64,000 nt of DNA from Rutpela maculata (GCA_936432065.2 OW386285.2:38309920-38373919), one strand, 5' to 3'; positions 23,757 to 35,715 are shown, counted from the stretch's first letter. Numbers and translations: made by a program. Notes: generated by a model not told the origin, from the sequence alone.

Positions 23757-24243
23757 TACTTCACATCCAGTGGAAGTATAGCAACGACTAAAAAATTCTG
23801 AAAATTTTTATTCTTCAAATAGGCTTAGAATGTCATGAAACGTTGAGATTTTAAGTTTGAGCAGAAAAAAATTATGTCGATCTGTCGGTGTGTAACTTTT
23901 TTTGTGCGCACGATTACTCTGGAACTGTTTCAGATAGTAACTTGAAATTTGGTACACTTATGTATTTTAACGAGATCTGGAACTAGATTATATTTTTATC
24001 TTATTCTGTTAAAGAGTTGGGGAGTAAATTGGGGTAAATAAGGGTAAATAGGTAAATCAAGCAAGTAAGAGTCCATAAAATTGGTATTTAGTATATATAA
24101 GAGAAGCTAAGGTCTCAAACAATTTTTTGGCATTAGTCACCCCCATTACCATCCCACACCCATTACTGAAGGGGGTGAAAAAAACAAAATTGTGATTTAG
24201 TGTGTGTACAAATACCAAAGGCCTCATTTTTTTTACTTCATCC
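23757..24243 (-). mobile_element. family A repeat, truncated copy
   Basis: It begins (in + coordinates) with TTACTTCACATCCAGTGGAAGTA and carries the GTCTG, GTGCGCACG and TTGGGGTAAAT tracts. It breaks off after TTTACTTCATCC, so the GCTGCCC end is lost. Confidence 0.75.
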
Positions 24244-24483
24244 AAAAATTAAAATAAAACCTATTTTACTTATTATTATTTACCTACTATTATTTATTTA
24301 CCTATTTTATTATTATATACTATTTTACGTAAGAGTGAGAGTTTGTGGGCTCCTGGTTATCACCATGTATTACAGATATGGCCCAATTTCAATATGGATT
24401 ATTGTACTATACTGTTTTACATGTTTCAAATTGTAATTAAACATTTTAAATCTAACAGAAGTTCTCGTGTTTACAAGAAGCAG

Positions 24484-24535
24484 CACACACACACACACAC
24501 ACATATACACGCACAAACACACTTACAGACACAAA
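24484..24535. repeat. (CA)n-rich simple repeat
   Basis: A run of about ten CA units followed by degenerate CA-rich sequence. Short frames rich in His and Thr here are artefacts of this repeat. Confidence 0.9.
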
Positions 24536-27500
24536 GACATTTTTTATTCGATATTTGAGTTCAGTTTGCTGTGAAATGGATATCTGTACAAAAAAATTTT
24601 TTCTACGATGATTAATAAAAATTTTTTTCAATTTATAATAAATTTATGATAAAGTTGGAATACAATTAAAAGATGTACAATCCGTTACTGAACAACAGTT
24701 ACGAAAAAAATTAATACAAACATTATTGTAGAAAATTTAGTCAGCTTTAATTTTGCATATAACCACTTTTTGATTAGAGCTAACCGTTTTCGAGATATGA
24801 ACAGAAAACCAAAAACCGGGACCTTCTTCGTGCCCCCCTGCACTTCAGGCACCTCCTATGTTCGGGGACTTTTGGTATGTTTACCTCCTAAATAGTCCAA
24901 ACACAGCCTCAAGTCAAAAATTGTGATCTCGGAATTTCCCTCTAGACCCTCTTATTACGTTCATTGACGGGGCTTTCATAATAGAGGGATTGTCATTATT
25001 TTAGTGGGATAAATAGAATTAAAATATGGAGTGCAACAATGTCTTGGTGTTTAAAAATGAGTCAATAATACGGAACACGGTTTATTCGCTGCATAAAAAA
25101 AGGAATGAGATATATGAGGCCTGGAGAAGGATTCTAGATCAGTTTTCTTTTCTATAATAAGTATGCAGCACTCATAAATAAAAATGCGGCTGCACAAATT
25201 TCTGAATTGTCCATTTTAATCACCTCTCTCTAGAGAAAATGTTTGCCGAATGATTCGCCTGTTCCGGTTTCCACATTGACTTTTGACAACTATACATACA
25301 TGTGTAGGATCAATGTGCTTGTGATTGGCAAATATTCCGCGAATAGTTCGCCAAAAGGCGAATGTTCGGAATTCGGCGAATACCGCATGTGTGATACCGG
25401 CTTATCGTAAAAGGTAATGTCGAGCATTTGTCTTTTATTTTAGATTGTTAATAGGAGTCCGAAAATTGAAGATCTCTATCGTGTTCCGGTTCCGCAAGGT
25501 TGGCACTTGCATATTTTGTTGCTTTATATAACTTCAAAGTTGCGGTATACTGGTATTTCTGGTATAGTTCCGCAAATTGAGGCACCCCATCAATTTGTGC
25601 TAGGTTTCCTCAATGTGGGAAAATTTTGGCGAATATGTTAAAGATCCGACAGATGTCAATAGGTATTTATTATACAGATTTTGATTTAGGTACCAGATGT
25701 ATATATATGGTGGCTAGTTCTGAATACTAATGCTACGGGTTCAAATCTTGATAGCTGCAACTTTTTTTTACTGTAGTAGTTCTATGAAGTTTTAAAAAGC
25801 TGTGCTTACAGATTTGAGGTTAGTCGTTCAGGTTAGGTTGGTGTTTCTTTTTTTACGAGCATATCACTAGATAAAATGAAATGTTGGATCTTTTAGTAAC
25901 TTTGTTATAGTTCAAACTTACGGATCTTTTGGCAACGGATCTTTGTTATTTTATTAGAATTTGTATTGTTGTGTTAAGGTTTACATTACTTTTCTTGGAA
26001 TTTGTATTACTTTTCTTGGAATTTGTATATCTATTGCAATATCATGATACTATGAAATATAAGATACCCTCGGTACGAGTACCAGCTTTTGTCCTGCTGT
26101 GCGCATAGCGTCACCTTTTAGTCACTTTCAAATCGAGCCCGCGCCCGCGACAGCCGCGTGTCCAATGTCTACCTAAAAATACATCGAAAACCGTAATATA
26201 AGACCTAGAAAGCTGACAATTTGCAGGGAATTTAATTTTTAATATCATAGAATTCTAAGATTACATTTGTCAGCACTTTTCATTTTGCAACAAGGCCGTT
26301 GTGGGTATAAATGTTGGTGAAAACATCTTCAAAATAATTGATGCAAGCACGTATGATCATTTGCACCGTTGATTTTTCAAGCTATTTATTTTGTTTTTAT
26401 AATTTTAATTCATTTAATTAAACACAATAAATAGTAGTAGTTTAATTATGAAACAGTGCTTTTATCTAACATTATTCGGTGAAATAGACAAACAGCCAAG
26501 AATTAAAAATATTCATTGTTATTTCGAGATAAATTGCCGGATTCTTTAATATTTCTATTATGAAAATATATTTTGCATTTGCAAAATAGCGTTTTCGCGG
26601 TATGACTTAATTCAATAGCCCGGGACGCATAAACGTAATCTGCAGACGCATAAGGCATAGCCAAAATGATTCGGTAATATTCGGACATAATCGTCACCGG
26701 CTAATATGTCTCACTGCTTATTGGTAAAGATTTAGTTAAGTAGTAGTTAGCTAGTACCTAATGATCTTATGTCACAGTGCAGATATTTAACGACTTGCAA
26801 AACCAAAGCATGCCATTGTAAAAAAATAATATTACTTGTGTACCTTTATGTGGTTGTAGTATAGATAAATGCAAGAATATGGTCAATTACATTTTTTGCT
26901 AATTCAAGTATTTCAACTTTTTTTTTGTTTCTACCATTTATATTTATAATAGTTTATGACAAATTATATTGATTTATAAAGCATACAGCAACAAATAGTA
27001 ACTAAAGCGTTTGTAAAAGCAAAGCATCGAGAACACATAAGATACTCTATAGTCCAGTCGGCAGTAGCCAGTGCGCAGAATGTGCACAGAAAAGCCTCAA
27101 GCGTCTGCAATTAACTGATAGTTTTATAGCTTATTTTTTTCCAATTATGTCAATATAACAAACACATGAAATTTTATAAGAATAGTATTTTAATTCATAT
27201 TTTTATCTCTAAAAGTAAACAATCTAGAGATGTTTAAAATTGTTGCAAAATAAAATAAACACACAGCCCCCTCACCTACAAATGTAGTAAACTGCAGACG
27301 TACTAGGATAACTACGTCTGTACTTTACTCTCGTTTTCATTGGACCTATTATTCTTAAAAACCCGAAGCGGTCAGCTACGCCTTATGCGTCTGCAGATTA
27401 CGTATATGCGCCCGGGACATATCAGTGTGTTCTCTCATGGTAATTATTACAAATATTTAATGACTTTCCATTGCTTTGCTCAAAAATCTCATTCGTTTTT

Positions 27501-27597
27501 TGACCCTGCAAGAAAATCTGAATTCGATTTCATTAAACAACACTCACGTTGGTCCATTAGTTCTTACGCATTCTCTGCGCTGTATCGTCCGCGAGGG
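24536..27597. other. intron 2: non-coding, partly repeat-derived
   Basis: No gene is recognised. Points seen: TTGGAATTTGTATTACTTTTC is duplicated at about 25990-26030. An inverted pair of about 43 bp lies at 26619-26662 and 27374-27416 (GACGCATAAACGTAATCTGC against GCAGATTACGTATATGCGCC), which probably marks the ends or subterminal parts of a decayed element. A GC-richer block with CGCGCCCGCGACAGCC sits at 26135. Confidence 0.4.
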
Positions 27598-27955
27598 CGT
27601 TCCGTATACTTAATTGCAATTTTCTCGAAAACTGTTAGTCCTAGAAAAAAGCTTCAAATAAAAAAGTTAGCTCCATACCGTCATACATCCCCAATATACT
27701 TGATATCTAATTCGAAAGATAAATAAGTTTCTCACATATTCGAACCTGTAAAATTTCACAGTTTATCGACATAGTCTTAGAAAAAAAAACATATTTTCAT
27801 TATTTATTAAAATTTGACCTTCATATTAGCACATTTTGTTAACAGATATGGAGTCATAACACGGTAAAAAAATGAGATTAATTCATTATCTCGTTTTTTA
27901 ATTAGAGCGAGTTAAACGAGAAAATAACTGTATCTATTATTTTACAAATTTCTGA
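27598..27955 (+). repeat. fragment of the element nested in transposon C (family E3)
   Basis: The words TTTTCTCGAAAACTG, TCAAATAAAAAAGTTA, GACATAGTCTTAGAAAAAAA and TTAGAGCGAGTTAAACG line up in order with 55207-55540, inside the nested element at 54910-56424. The ends of that element are missing here. Confidence 0.6.
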
Positions 27956-27987
27956 CATTTTTGGCTCAATCTGTTGTCTCCACCATC

Positions 27988-28695
27988 CAAAAACCGCTGC
28001 CCAAGGAATCACTACTTCCACATCCAGATTCTCTATCCAAGTCACTCACAACGAAAAAACTTTGTATGTGAAAATAATTGTTTATGGAACTTTAATAATA
28101 TAATATTTGAAATCCTCTACCCCAAAAACCCATAAAACGATACCCCACATCGGTAGTGGGGTGGGGGTGGTGATAGGGGGGTGGTAGTGGGGGGGTGAAT
28201 GAAGTAAAAAAAATATTTTGAAGTTTCTGGTTTCTGTACATGCACTAAATCACATTTTTTTCATCCCCTTTAATAAGGAGGGGGTGGCTAATGCCAATAA
28301 TTTTTTTGAGACCTCAGCTTCTCTTGTATATACTAAATACCAATTTCATGGACTCTTACCTGCTTGATTTACCCATTTACCCCAAATTTACCCCAATTTA
28401 CCCCCCCAACCCTTCGACGGAACAAGATGAAAATATAATCTAGTTCTAGATATCGTTAAAGTACATATGTGTACCAAATTTCAAGTCAATATCTCAAACG
28501 GTTCCAGAGTAAACGTGCGCACAAAAAAAGTTACAGACAGACAGACAGACCGACAGACAGACCGACAGACAGAAATTTTTTTTCGCTCAAACTTAAAATC
28601 TCGACGTTTCATGACATTTTAAGCCTATTTGGACAATAAAAATTTTTTAAAATTTTTTTGTCGTTACTATACTTCCACTGGACGTGGAAGTAAAA
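27988..28695 (+). mobile_element. family A repeat, full-length copy, opposite in orientation to those in intron 1
   Basis: It runs from AAAACCGCTGCCCAAGGAATC to the hairpin ACTTCCAC-TGGAC-GTGGAAGT. The tract ACAGACAGACAGACCGACAG at about 28535 is the longest form seen in the window. It is the best copy to define the family consensus. Exon 2 lies between this copy and the inverted copies at 16430 and 21475. Confidence 0.8.
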
Positions 28696-29723
28696 GTCGT
28701 AATTTTTTATTTCATCGAAGGATAAGCTTCTAAACACTTCTGTCGAGGTAATTTTAGTTTACATCTAAAATAAAAATTAACCGCTGAACTAATTGACCCT
28801 AACGTGACGTAACAGCGGAGACTGCGGTAAGGGGTAAGGGGAGATATGCGTGAGAGCTTTCATAGTATCATCTTGCAGTATATTAAAAAATAGGTATTTG
28901 ATTGTATATTTCTATAAATGGTAATTTTTTTAAATAGCTTGAAAGCCTATCCTTATCAAATTGGTACAATTCCTGCAACTTTAAGGTTATGTAATGCAAC
29001 AAAATATGCGGGCGCGAACCTTGTGGAACCATTGCAGATTCAATACAGATCCGTAACTTGCGGGATCCTATCCACTTTATTTTATCCGATATACCGATTT
29101 CGGACTAATTTTTTTTCTCTCTAAAGCAACTCTGTAACGATTTTGATTAAATTTAACAAATAAATATTTGATACTCTATTAGCAGCACTGTGAAATTGTG
29201 TGACCAATTTTTCCTGGAAAATATAGGGAGGGAAGCTATATTGTACAGTACCTAGAGGTAAAAAATATGTAAAATTTCGAAATAATTTCATATGTAATAG
29301 TAATTTTTCTTTATGGGTTATTATTGTAGTGAAAGGTATCGTCTTCAGTTTCTATATGGTCCGGATACTTGTTCTTACCCTCAAGGGGTGAGAAACACCC
29401 GTAAATTTAAATATTCAATATTTGAAAAAGTATTACTAATTCATTTTTGAAACAAAGGATAGTTATGTTTTTGGGATAGCTGATTACAAATCTAATGTCA
29501 AAATTAAAAAATCAAAATGGCTGCTCTAATATGGAAAATGGAATTTTTTGCTAAAATCGGTATTTTAAACGAACAAAAAAATTTAGCATCTAGGTGATGC
29601 TATATATTAACAAAAAATGAAAAAACAGCATTTTTGAAAATAAAATTAATTACTGAGCTATTACAATAACAAAGTGGAAACATTTTGTTAGAAAAAATGT
29701 GAAAACGCACATTTAAGAAATCA
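28696..29723. repeat. intron 2: plain DNA, then family C from about 29240
   Basis: 28696-29240 holds nothing recognisable. After that come family C words such as TACAGTACCTAGAGGTAAAA, TTTCTATATGGT and ACCCTCAAGGGGTGAGAAAC. Confidence 0.4.
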
Positions 29724-29937
29724 TTTTATTTTATTGGTGTTTTATAGTAATAATAACAAACAGACAAGTATGTGCTTTATAACGCAATAACATGAAACTT
29801 CAGTACAACTGTTTTATAGTGGCGGTACCAAATTTTCTTAGAGCCTGCGGAAATGTTTATGCAGTTATAATACAGTATAATGGTTGCAATAGACTTACTT
29901 TAAAATATCAACAGTGACTGAATTATTTTATAAGATC
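29724..29937. mobile_element. 214-bp MITE-like element, copy 1
   Basis: The block ATTTTATTGGTGTTTTATAG ... TTTATGCAGTTATAATACAG ... TATCAACAGTGACT is present again, inverted and nearly identical, at 36888-37106. Here it interrupts a family C unit (GCACATT before, CGTAACTTC after), which shows its limits. The ends are only weakly inverted, so the class is uncertain. Confidence 0.7.
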
Positions 29938-30929
29938 GGCTATCGTAACTTCTTAGTTTTTTGTGATGTAGAAACAAAAAAGAAATCATTTTAAAGATTG
30001 ATTAATTATCTTTAATTTTGTTCCTTAGAATCGTCGAAAAACGGTCGGATGACATCTATAAAATTAAATATCTCACTATCAACCCTACACAAATATTAAA
30101 TAAAAACAAGCTCATTCTCAGTTTATAAGCTTCATTTTTGATATCCACCATATTTTCTCTAAAACTAATATTTATGGAGATATTTGCAGAGAAACAAAAA
30201 TATTACGTCTTTTTAAAATCCCTTTACATTTTAAAATGCAATTTTTTTCTACAGCAAGCGATGTAAGTGGATGAGAAAATTTAAGCATCTAGATCATACT
30301 GTATATAAACAAAAAATAGTATATGGGAATACATTTGTTTAATTACTGGCTACTTACATTAACAAAATGTCAACGTGTTTATTAATAAAATGTGAAAAGG
30401 TACATTGTTTCTGTCATAACTTCTTTGTTATTTATAATATAGAAATATGCAAAAAATCATTTGAAAGCCTAATTAAAAGTCTTTCATTTTGGTTTTTAAC
30501 GTTTTTGAAGTAAGTGCCATAGTTTTTGAGATATTTAACATTTAAACTAGATACTTCGTTTGATGAAGGTTCGGACGCCACCTTTATACTTCTAGATCTC
30601 CGAAACTATTAACTCTCAGAAATTAGAAAAAACGAAATTGATCATCAGTTTAGTAGCTCTCTTATTTGTCTCTAGCATGTTTTCGCTCAATATAATACCT
30701 TTCAAGTTATTTGACGAAAACCTATTTGTAATACCTGCCGCCGCATAATATAGAAACTTTTCCTTGATGCGTTGCGTTTATTATTAAGTTGCCAGAAATG
30801 AACGGAATCCGTTTCATATGACATTATTATCGAAGTTAAAACCTTTAGTTACTTACTTACTAAAGGGCGTTAAAAAATTAATGAAATAATGATTATACAT
30901 TTTTACAAGTATAATTTTTTACTTTCTAG
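29938..30929. repeat. intron 2, last part: family C units up to the exon 3 acceptor
   Basis: Two or three diverged family C units are present. The acceptor is TTTTTTACTTTCTAG at 30929. Confidence 0.45.
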
Positions 30930-31204
30930 AATTCCTCACTTATAGAAACAGGCTCAGATGCTGTGCCATCTGTGTCGAAGGAATTAAATATTTTATTAAA
31001 ACAAATCTTACTCTGTCTAACGCATATGATACAAGGAACTTTAAAAGATGTTGAAGCCGAGGAGGCAGGTTTAGGAAAGTCAACGAGTAGTAGCAACACG
31101 TCTAGTCCAAAGAAAGGCGCAAAAAGGCTGTCAGGATTTTTGCAAGAAATGGTAAATGTTCCTATTATAATAAGTTCTCCGCAAGCAACAGATGCTCCAA
31201 CAAG
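30930..31204 (+). CDS. host gene exon 3, residues 121-211 plus two bases
   Basis: The exon starts after TTTCTAG and ends ACAAG|GTAAAT; 275 bases, so it enters in phase 0 and leaves after two bases of a codon. It encodes NSSLIETGSDAVPSVSKEL, then a leucine-rich helix (LNILLKQILLCLTHMIQG), an acidic stretch, a Ser-rich linker (KSTSSSNTSSPKKGAK) and LSGFLQEMVNVPIIISSP. Exon 4 supplies the single base that completes an Arg codon. The family is not recognised. The helix could mediate oligomerisation, but that is inference. Confidence 0.8.
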
Positions 31205-32028
31205 GTAAATTTACTTAGATTAATTAAGTTGCACTTTATTTTTTTCTTAAATTTTACATATTTTTGCATTAAATAGTTATTTTCGCAATCTCAATGCGGC
31301 CAAATCCAACCTTTTCATATTCTTCAGTAAAATAAAATATTTTTCAATTTGATCTTAAGTGAATTCTTTTTTCAACACACCAGACAATAAAAAAAAAATC
31401 AATATTACAGAGACTGTCAGACAGGACCGCGCCAAGCCTTTTGAGCTAGGTCGTGCAAATACCAATATATGCGTCCTCCAGTAACATATCTAGAATTCAG
31501 CTGAAAAAGGGGCCTGAGGAAAAAAGTATCTAAAATAAATCATGCTAAATAATTGAATATAAAAATTCAAAATTTTTCCAGTTCATGATCGATTCCTATC
31601 GATTGAGGATTTGTGCCCTCTTAAGCAAATGAAATATTTGCGCCTTCTTATTTATAGATGGGGTTAGGGAATTCGACAATACGCCTCAGTCGAAATTTTT
31701 GGATTTTTCAAGATCAAATTGTCTTAAATTAAAAGTTAGGAATTGGCACATTCAGTCAAATGGCGCCGCACGACTTACCCTTATGGAAGGTGCGGCCCTG
31801 CTGTCAGACATCCACGATGCTCAGCGGCGCGGCAATTGAAAGACTGGACGGGACGAGACGGAACGGGGCCAGATCAACTTAAAATAAATATAATAACCAG
31901 GTTCCTTTCACCTGAGGTAAAAATAATGGTAACAAGGTAAACTTACCCCAAAGGAAAATATTAAAACTTATTAAGTAAAATTAGGATGGCGTAGCACTGG
32001 TGAAAAACATTTTGGTTGCTGCCACAGG
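31205..32028. other. intron 3 start, nothing recognised
   Basis: Mostly AT-rich. A GC-richer block at 31740-31900 includes GACGGGACGAGACGGAACGG and a short Arg-rich frame that I do not believe is coding. Confidence 0.4.
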
Positions 32029-32480
32029 AAAATAGTACAAATGAAAAACCTGCTCAGAATAATTTACTAGGATATGAGCGATGATGCCGGTCGCCTAAAC
32101 TTGAATTTAAAATGTTTGCGTTTATTCACATTTTTTGTTCAATTAAGAATTAAAATTTTATGATTCAGAAGAATAATTTTCGAAAAACAAACACGTGGTA
32201 CAAAAAGAAAAGAAGAAATGGATAAGAATGAAAGAACTAATGACAAGTTAGAGAATGAGAAAGTAGTTTTGGTTAAAGAGGCTACCGGAAAATAGGCAAC
32301 GCCTGGTGTGGTAGTATATATTTAATTTGAAATGGTGCACTATGCTCTCTTATTCGTGTTATGTTGTTTGTTAGCAGACTATCGCTCAGTTTGAACTGGT
32401 AGACCTTCTTTAAAGTTACGCGGACCTAGAGGAAAATACGGCAAATGAAAAACCTACTCAGAATAATTTACAATAGGACA
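32029..32480. repeat. tandem repeat unit 1 (about 400 bp) and start of unit 2
   Basis: GAAAATAGTACAAATGAAAA at 32030 recurs as GAAAATACGGCAAATGAAAA at about 32432, giving a period near 402. The rest of unit 2 follows the inserted element B, at 35361-35715. Unit words: TAAACTTGAATTTAAAATGT, AAAGAAAAGAAGAAATGGAT, TATCGCTCAGTTTGAACTGG. A diverged relative lies at about 41010-41230. The origin is unknown; LTR or satellite are both possible. Confidence 0.65.
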
Positions 32481-33196
32481 TGATAGGCCGAGAGCCCGTG
32501 TATAAAATGACTGACTATCCGGCGAACTTTGAAAATATGTAAAATGGATTGTTCTTATATAAGTTAGCAAGGAATGGACCATCAGCTGGTTGGGTAGCGG
32601 TGGGGGTGGCTATCAAAGGGTTGAAAACACGTAAAATAATTGAGAAAAAAAACTATCCGGCGAACGCTGAAACTTATATAAGGGGAAGATTATGTTATAT
32701 AATAAAAGTAGAACATAGTCAGCTGGACGGGGGGCGGTGGATTTACCGTCAGCTGATCGATCAAACAGGTCCAAAAACATGAAAAATTTAAATTATTCAG
32801 CGAACTTTAAAATTTGGGTATAAGATAATATTCATACTGAAATTCACGAAAAACATAGCCAGTTGCAAGTATGTAGGTGGAAAAGTCGTCAGCTGGTACA
32901 GAACAGTGCTGAGTGTTGATCGCCTGCGAGACAGCGCGCATCACCTTTCTTGCATCAGCTGACGACTTTTCAACCCACACACTTGCAGCTGACTATGTTT
33001 ATCGTTAATCTTAGTATGTATATTATCATATACCCGAATTTCAAAGTTCGCCATAAAGATTTAATTAGTAATATCGATTTTGATAACTTAAAGTTAGAGC
33101 GTGTGGCATTCCTAAGTTTCTTTTTTTAATTTGATTAAATATTCAAATTATTATTACACATTACACATTACACTTGTTTGTGTGCGTTGTTCCAAA

Positions 33197-33595
33197 TCAT
33201 ATACATATATACACAGTTCTTAAAACGTGCTGTACAAGTTCCGATTTCGACGGAGGCGAGAGAGATGCATCAAAATTTTTGTCTGGCAACCGAAATTCGT
33301 TATCATTTTCGCTAAATTTATACACCTTAGTGAAGGTAGCTACACGAGCATCATTGATGTTTTTCCTAGCTTTAAACCCATACATCGTGCAAACAAACTT
33401 CTCTATTATGTTAACGACATTATTTAGGTTCTCCTCTGGTAAATTATTCAAACTTTTAAATGCTTCAATAAACTCTTGATCTTTTCTTAATATAGTAAAA
33501 GGTTTTCTTTTTTGCTTTCTTGAAAAATGCGAGATTATAATCACATCCCGCGAAACCGTGGAAAGCGGGCAATGCGTTACACAAGTCGTCGCCAA
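33197..33595 (-). pseudogene. nuclease-type transposon protein, C-terminal part (left arm of element B)
   Basis: The minus frame reads QEFIEAFKSLNNLPEEN, then VVNIIEKFVCTMYGFK, INDARVATFTKVYKF, LPDKNFDASLSPPSK and ELVQHVLRTVYICI. The order Ile/Glu-Lys-Phe-Val-Cys-x-Met-Tyr-Gly, then an Asn-Asp-Ala-Arg block, then a Pro-Pro block and an Arg-Thr block parallels the region after the GCDxT motif in element C (LIFAMYGKPTLCDVNEARFD, ILPPCKN, KVQRTNQICAIW). I therefore place it in the same protein family. The catalytic acid motifs themselves are not in this arm. The frame is intact over about 130 codons. Confidence 0.65.
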
Positions 33596-34021
33596 GTGCT
33601 GAACACAAATCGTTTAGATATAAAAATCGTTCTTTATTTCCTACGTTTCTTTATTTCTATTTTTATCCAAATTTTCACATTATTATGTAGATTTTTCATG
33701 TTTTCCAGCATGATGATAGGAATCTCAATATCTGAACTTATGACCACACTGGTCTCATTTATACGTGAAAAATCATTTTAGTGTCCGCCTTCTCGTGACT
33801 AGAACATGATAAGCTTTCCACGGTTTCTTGAGTGACACTAGATTGGATATCGTTGTTTCGAACTCAATAACTATAGCAGTTTTCAGCATTAGGTACAGGG
33901 TTTTATTACCTAAGAATGGAGCTATTTCATCACTTGCCCAATATATTGAAAGAAACTTGATTAGAGCTTCCAAAAGAAGCTATTGAAGCAATTAAAAGTT
34001 TGAATAATTTACGTAGAGTAG

Positions 34022-34350
34022 AACTTAAATAATGTCGTTAACATAATAAAGAAGTTTGTTTGCACAATATATGGATTTAAAGCTATAAAAAACATCAATG
34101 ATGCTCGTGTAGCTACCTTCACTAAGGTGTATAAATTTAGCAAAAATTTCGATTACCAGACAGAAATTTTGATGCATCTCTCTCGCCTCCGTGGAAATCG
34201 GAACTTTTACAGCACGTTTTAAGAACTGTGTATGTATGTATATGATTTGGAACAACGCACACAAACAAGTGCCATCTACATTAAATCCCTTGGTTATGGG
34301 GGACAGCTTGAGGAAAACAAATTTAACTTGCAAGTGGTTTGATGGAGATC
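34022..34350 (+). pseudogene. nuclease-type transposon protein, C-terminal part (right arm of element B)
   Basis: This is the inverted duplicate of the left-arm coding region: NNVVNIIKKFVCTIYGFK and INDARVATFTKVYKF, then frameshifts. It continues beyond the left arm into SLGYGGQLEENKFN and WFDGDQLPP, the Trp-Phe-Asp-Gly block that also ends the element C copies (WFDGPQLP). The degenerate duplicate shows the palindrome formed long enough ago for both arms to drift. Confidence 0.6.
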
Positions 34351-34472
34351 AATTACCTCCATAAGTGGAAATGAGATGCTGAAAATACTGAAGGTATTAT
34401 ATCATTTGTGCTTTTCACTTTTCATCCTGTTATAATCTTAATCAATTTTTTATAAATAATTATTTTTTTTAG

Positions 34473-34579
34473 ATGCGAGTGACAAAGAGAAAAATGACCT
34501 TTCACCCACTGAGCATCAAGAGAGTGCTGAGTTGGATGAAAATGAGAATGAGGAAGATCTGTTATCGGAAGCCGAATAA
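34473..34579 (+). pseudogene. acidic tail exon of the element B gene
   Basis: After an intron-like stretch ending TTATTTTTTTTAG, a frame gives DASDKEKNDLSPTEHQESAE and LDENENEEDLLSEAE, then TAA at 34577-34579. A strongly acidic end right after the WFDG block also occurs in elements C and D, which argues that it belongs to the transposon protein and is spliced. Confidence 0.55.
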
Positions 34580-35360
34580 ATTTATTTTTATTTTCACTAA
34601 ACTAAATAAATTTTTTGAGCAGATCATTCTGTATAATTTTGAAATGTACGAATGTATTCATTCGTATTATCATAAAATAATGTATATTAATAATAATTTG
34701 AATATTTAATCAAATTAAAGAAAGAAATTCGGGAATGCCACACGCTCTAACATTAAGTTATCAATATCGATATTACTAATTCAATCTTTATGGCGAACTT
34801 TGAAATTCGGGTATATGATAATATTCATACTAAGATTAACGATAAACACAGTCAGCTGCAAGTATGTGGGTGGAAAAGTCGTCAGCTGATGCAAGAAAGG
34901 TGATGCGCGCTGCCTCGCAGGCGATCAACACTCAGCACTGTTCTGTACCAGCTGACGATTTTTCCACCCACATACTTACAGCTGACTATGTTTTTCGTGA
35001 ATCTCAGCATAAATATTATCTTATACCCAAATTTTAAAGTTCGTCGAATAATTTAAATTTTTCATGTTTTTGGACCTGTTTGATCGATCAGCTGACGGTA
35101 AATCCACCGCCCCCCGTCCAGCTGACTATGTTCTACTTTTATTATATAACATAATCTTCCCCTCATCTAAGTTTCAGCGTACGCCGGATAGTTTTTTTTC
35201 TCAATTTTTTTACGTGTTTTCAACCCTTTGACAGCCAACCCCACCGCTACCCAACCAGCTGACGGTCCATTCCTTGCTAACTTATATAAGAACAATGCAT
35301 TTTACATATTTTCAAAGTTCGCCGGATAATCAGTCATTTTATACACGGGCTCCCGGCCTA

Positions 35361-35715
35361 TGAGCAATGATACCGGTCGCCTAAACTTGGATTTAAAATG
35401 TTTGCGTTTATTCACATTTTTGGTTCAATTAAAGATCAAAATATTATGATTAGGAAGAATAATTTAGAAGGACAGACACATGGCACAAAAAGAAAAGAAG
35501 AAATGGATAAGAAAGAAAGAACTAATGACAAGTTAGAGAATGAGAAAATAGTTTTGTTTAAAGAGGGTACCGGAAATGGGAAATGCTGGTGCGGTGGTAT
35601 ATATTTAATTTGAAATGGCGTGTTGTACTCTCTTAGTTGTGTTATGTTGTTTGTTAGCGGACTATCGCTCAGTTTGAACTGGTAAAACTTCTTTAAAGTT
35701 ACGGGGACGTAGCCA
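35361..35715. repeat. tandem repeat unit 2, remainder after element B
   Basis: It matches 32070-32425 in direct orientation: AAAGAAAAGAAGAAATGGAT, GACAAGTTAGAGAATGAGAA, TATCGCTCAGTTTGAACTGG. The frame MDKKERTNDKLENEKI in it is present in both units but interrupted, so I do not call it a gene. Confidence 0.65.

Larger units (their letters stand above)
32484..35360. mobile_element. element B: palindromised nuclease-type DNA transposon, TGA target duplication
   Basis: The ends TAGGCCGAGAGCCCGTGTAT and inverted TAGGCCGGGAGCCCGTGTAT are flanked by TGA at 32481-32483 and 35361-35363. The inverted arms extend about 32484-33480 and 34020-35360, roughly a kilobase each, and include coding sequence. 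The interrupted repeat unit (see 32029-32480) confirms the insertion limits. Both arms carry the 3-prime half of the same gene, so the element is a head-to-head duplication of one end. CAGCTGAC words occur many times in the arms and may be subterminal binding sites. Confidence 0.85.

Noticed and set aside
28535..28572. GACA/GACC tract as CRISPR-like spaced repeat
   Set aside because: There are no unique spacers; it is a degenerate microsatellite inside every full family A copy.
31743..31940. Arg/Pro-rich frame MAHSVKWRRTTYPYGRCG...
   Set aside because: It is an isolated GC-richer block with no splice-site context that fits the host gene phase and no recognisable domain.
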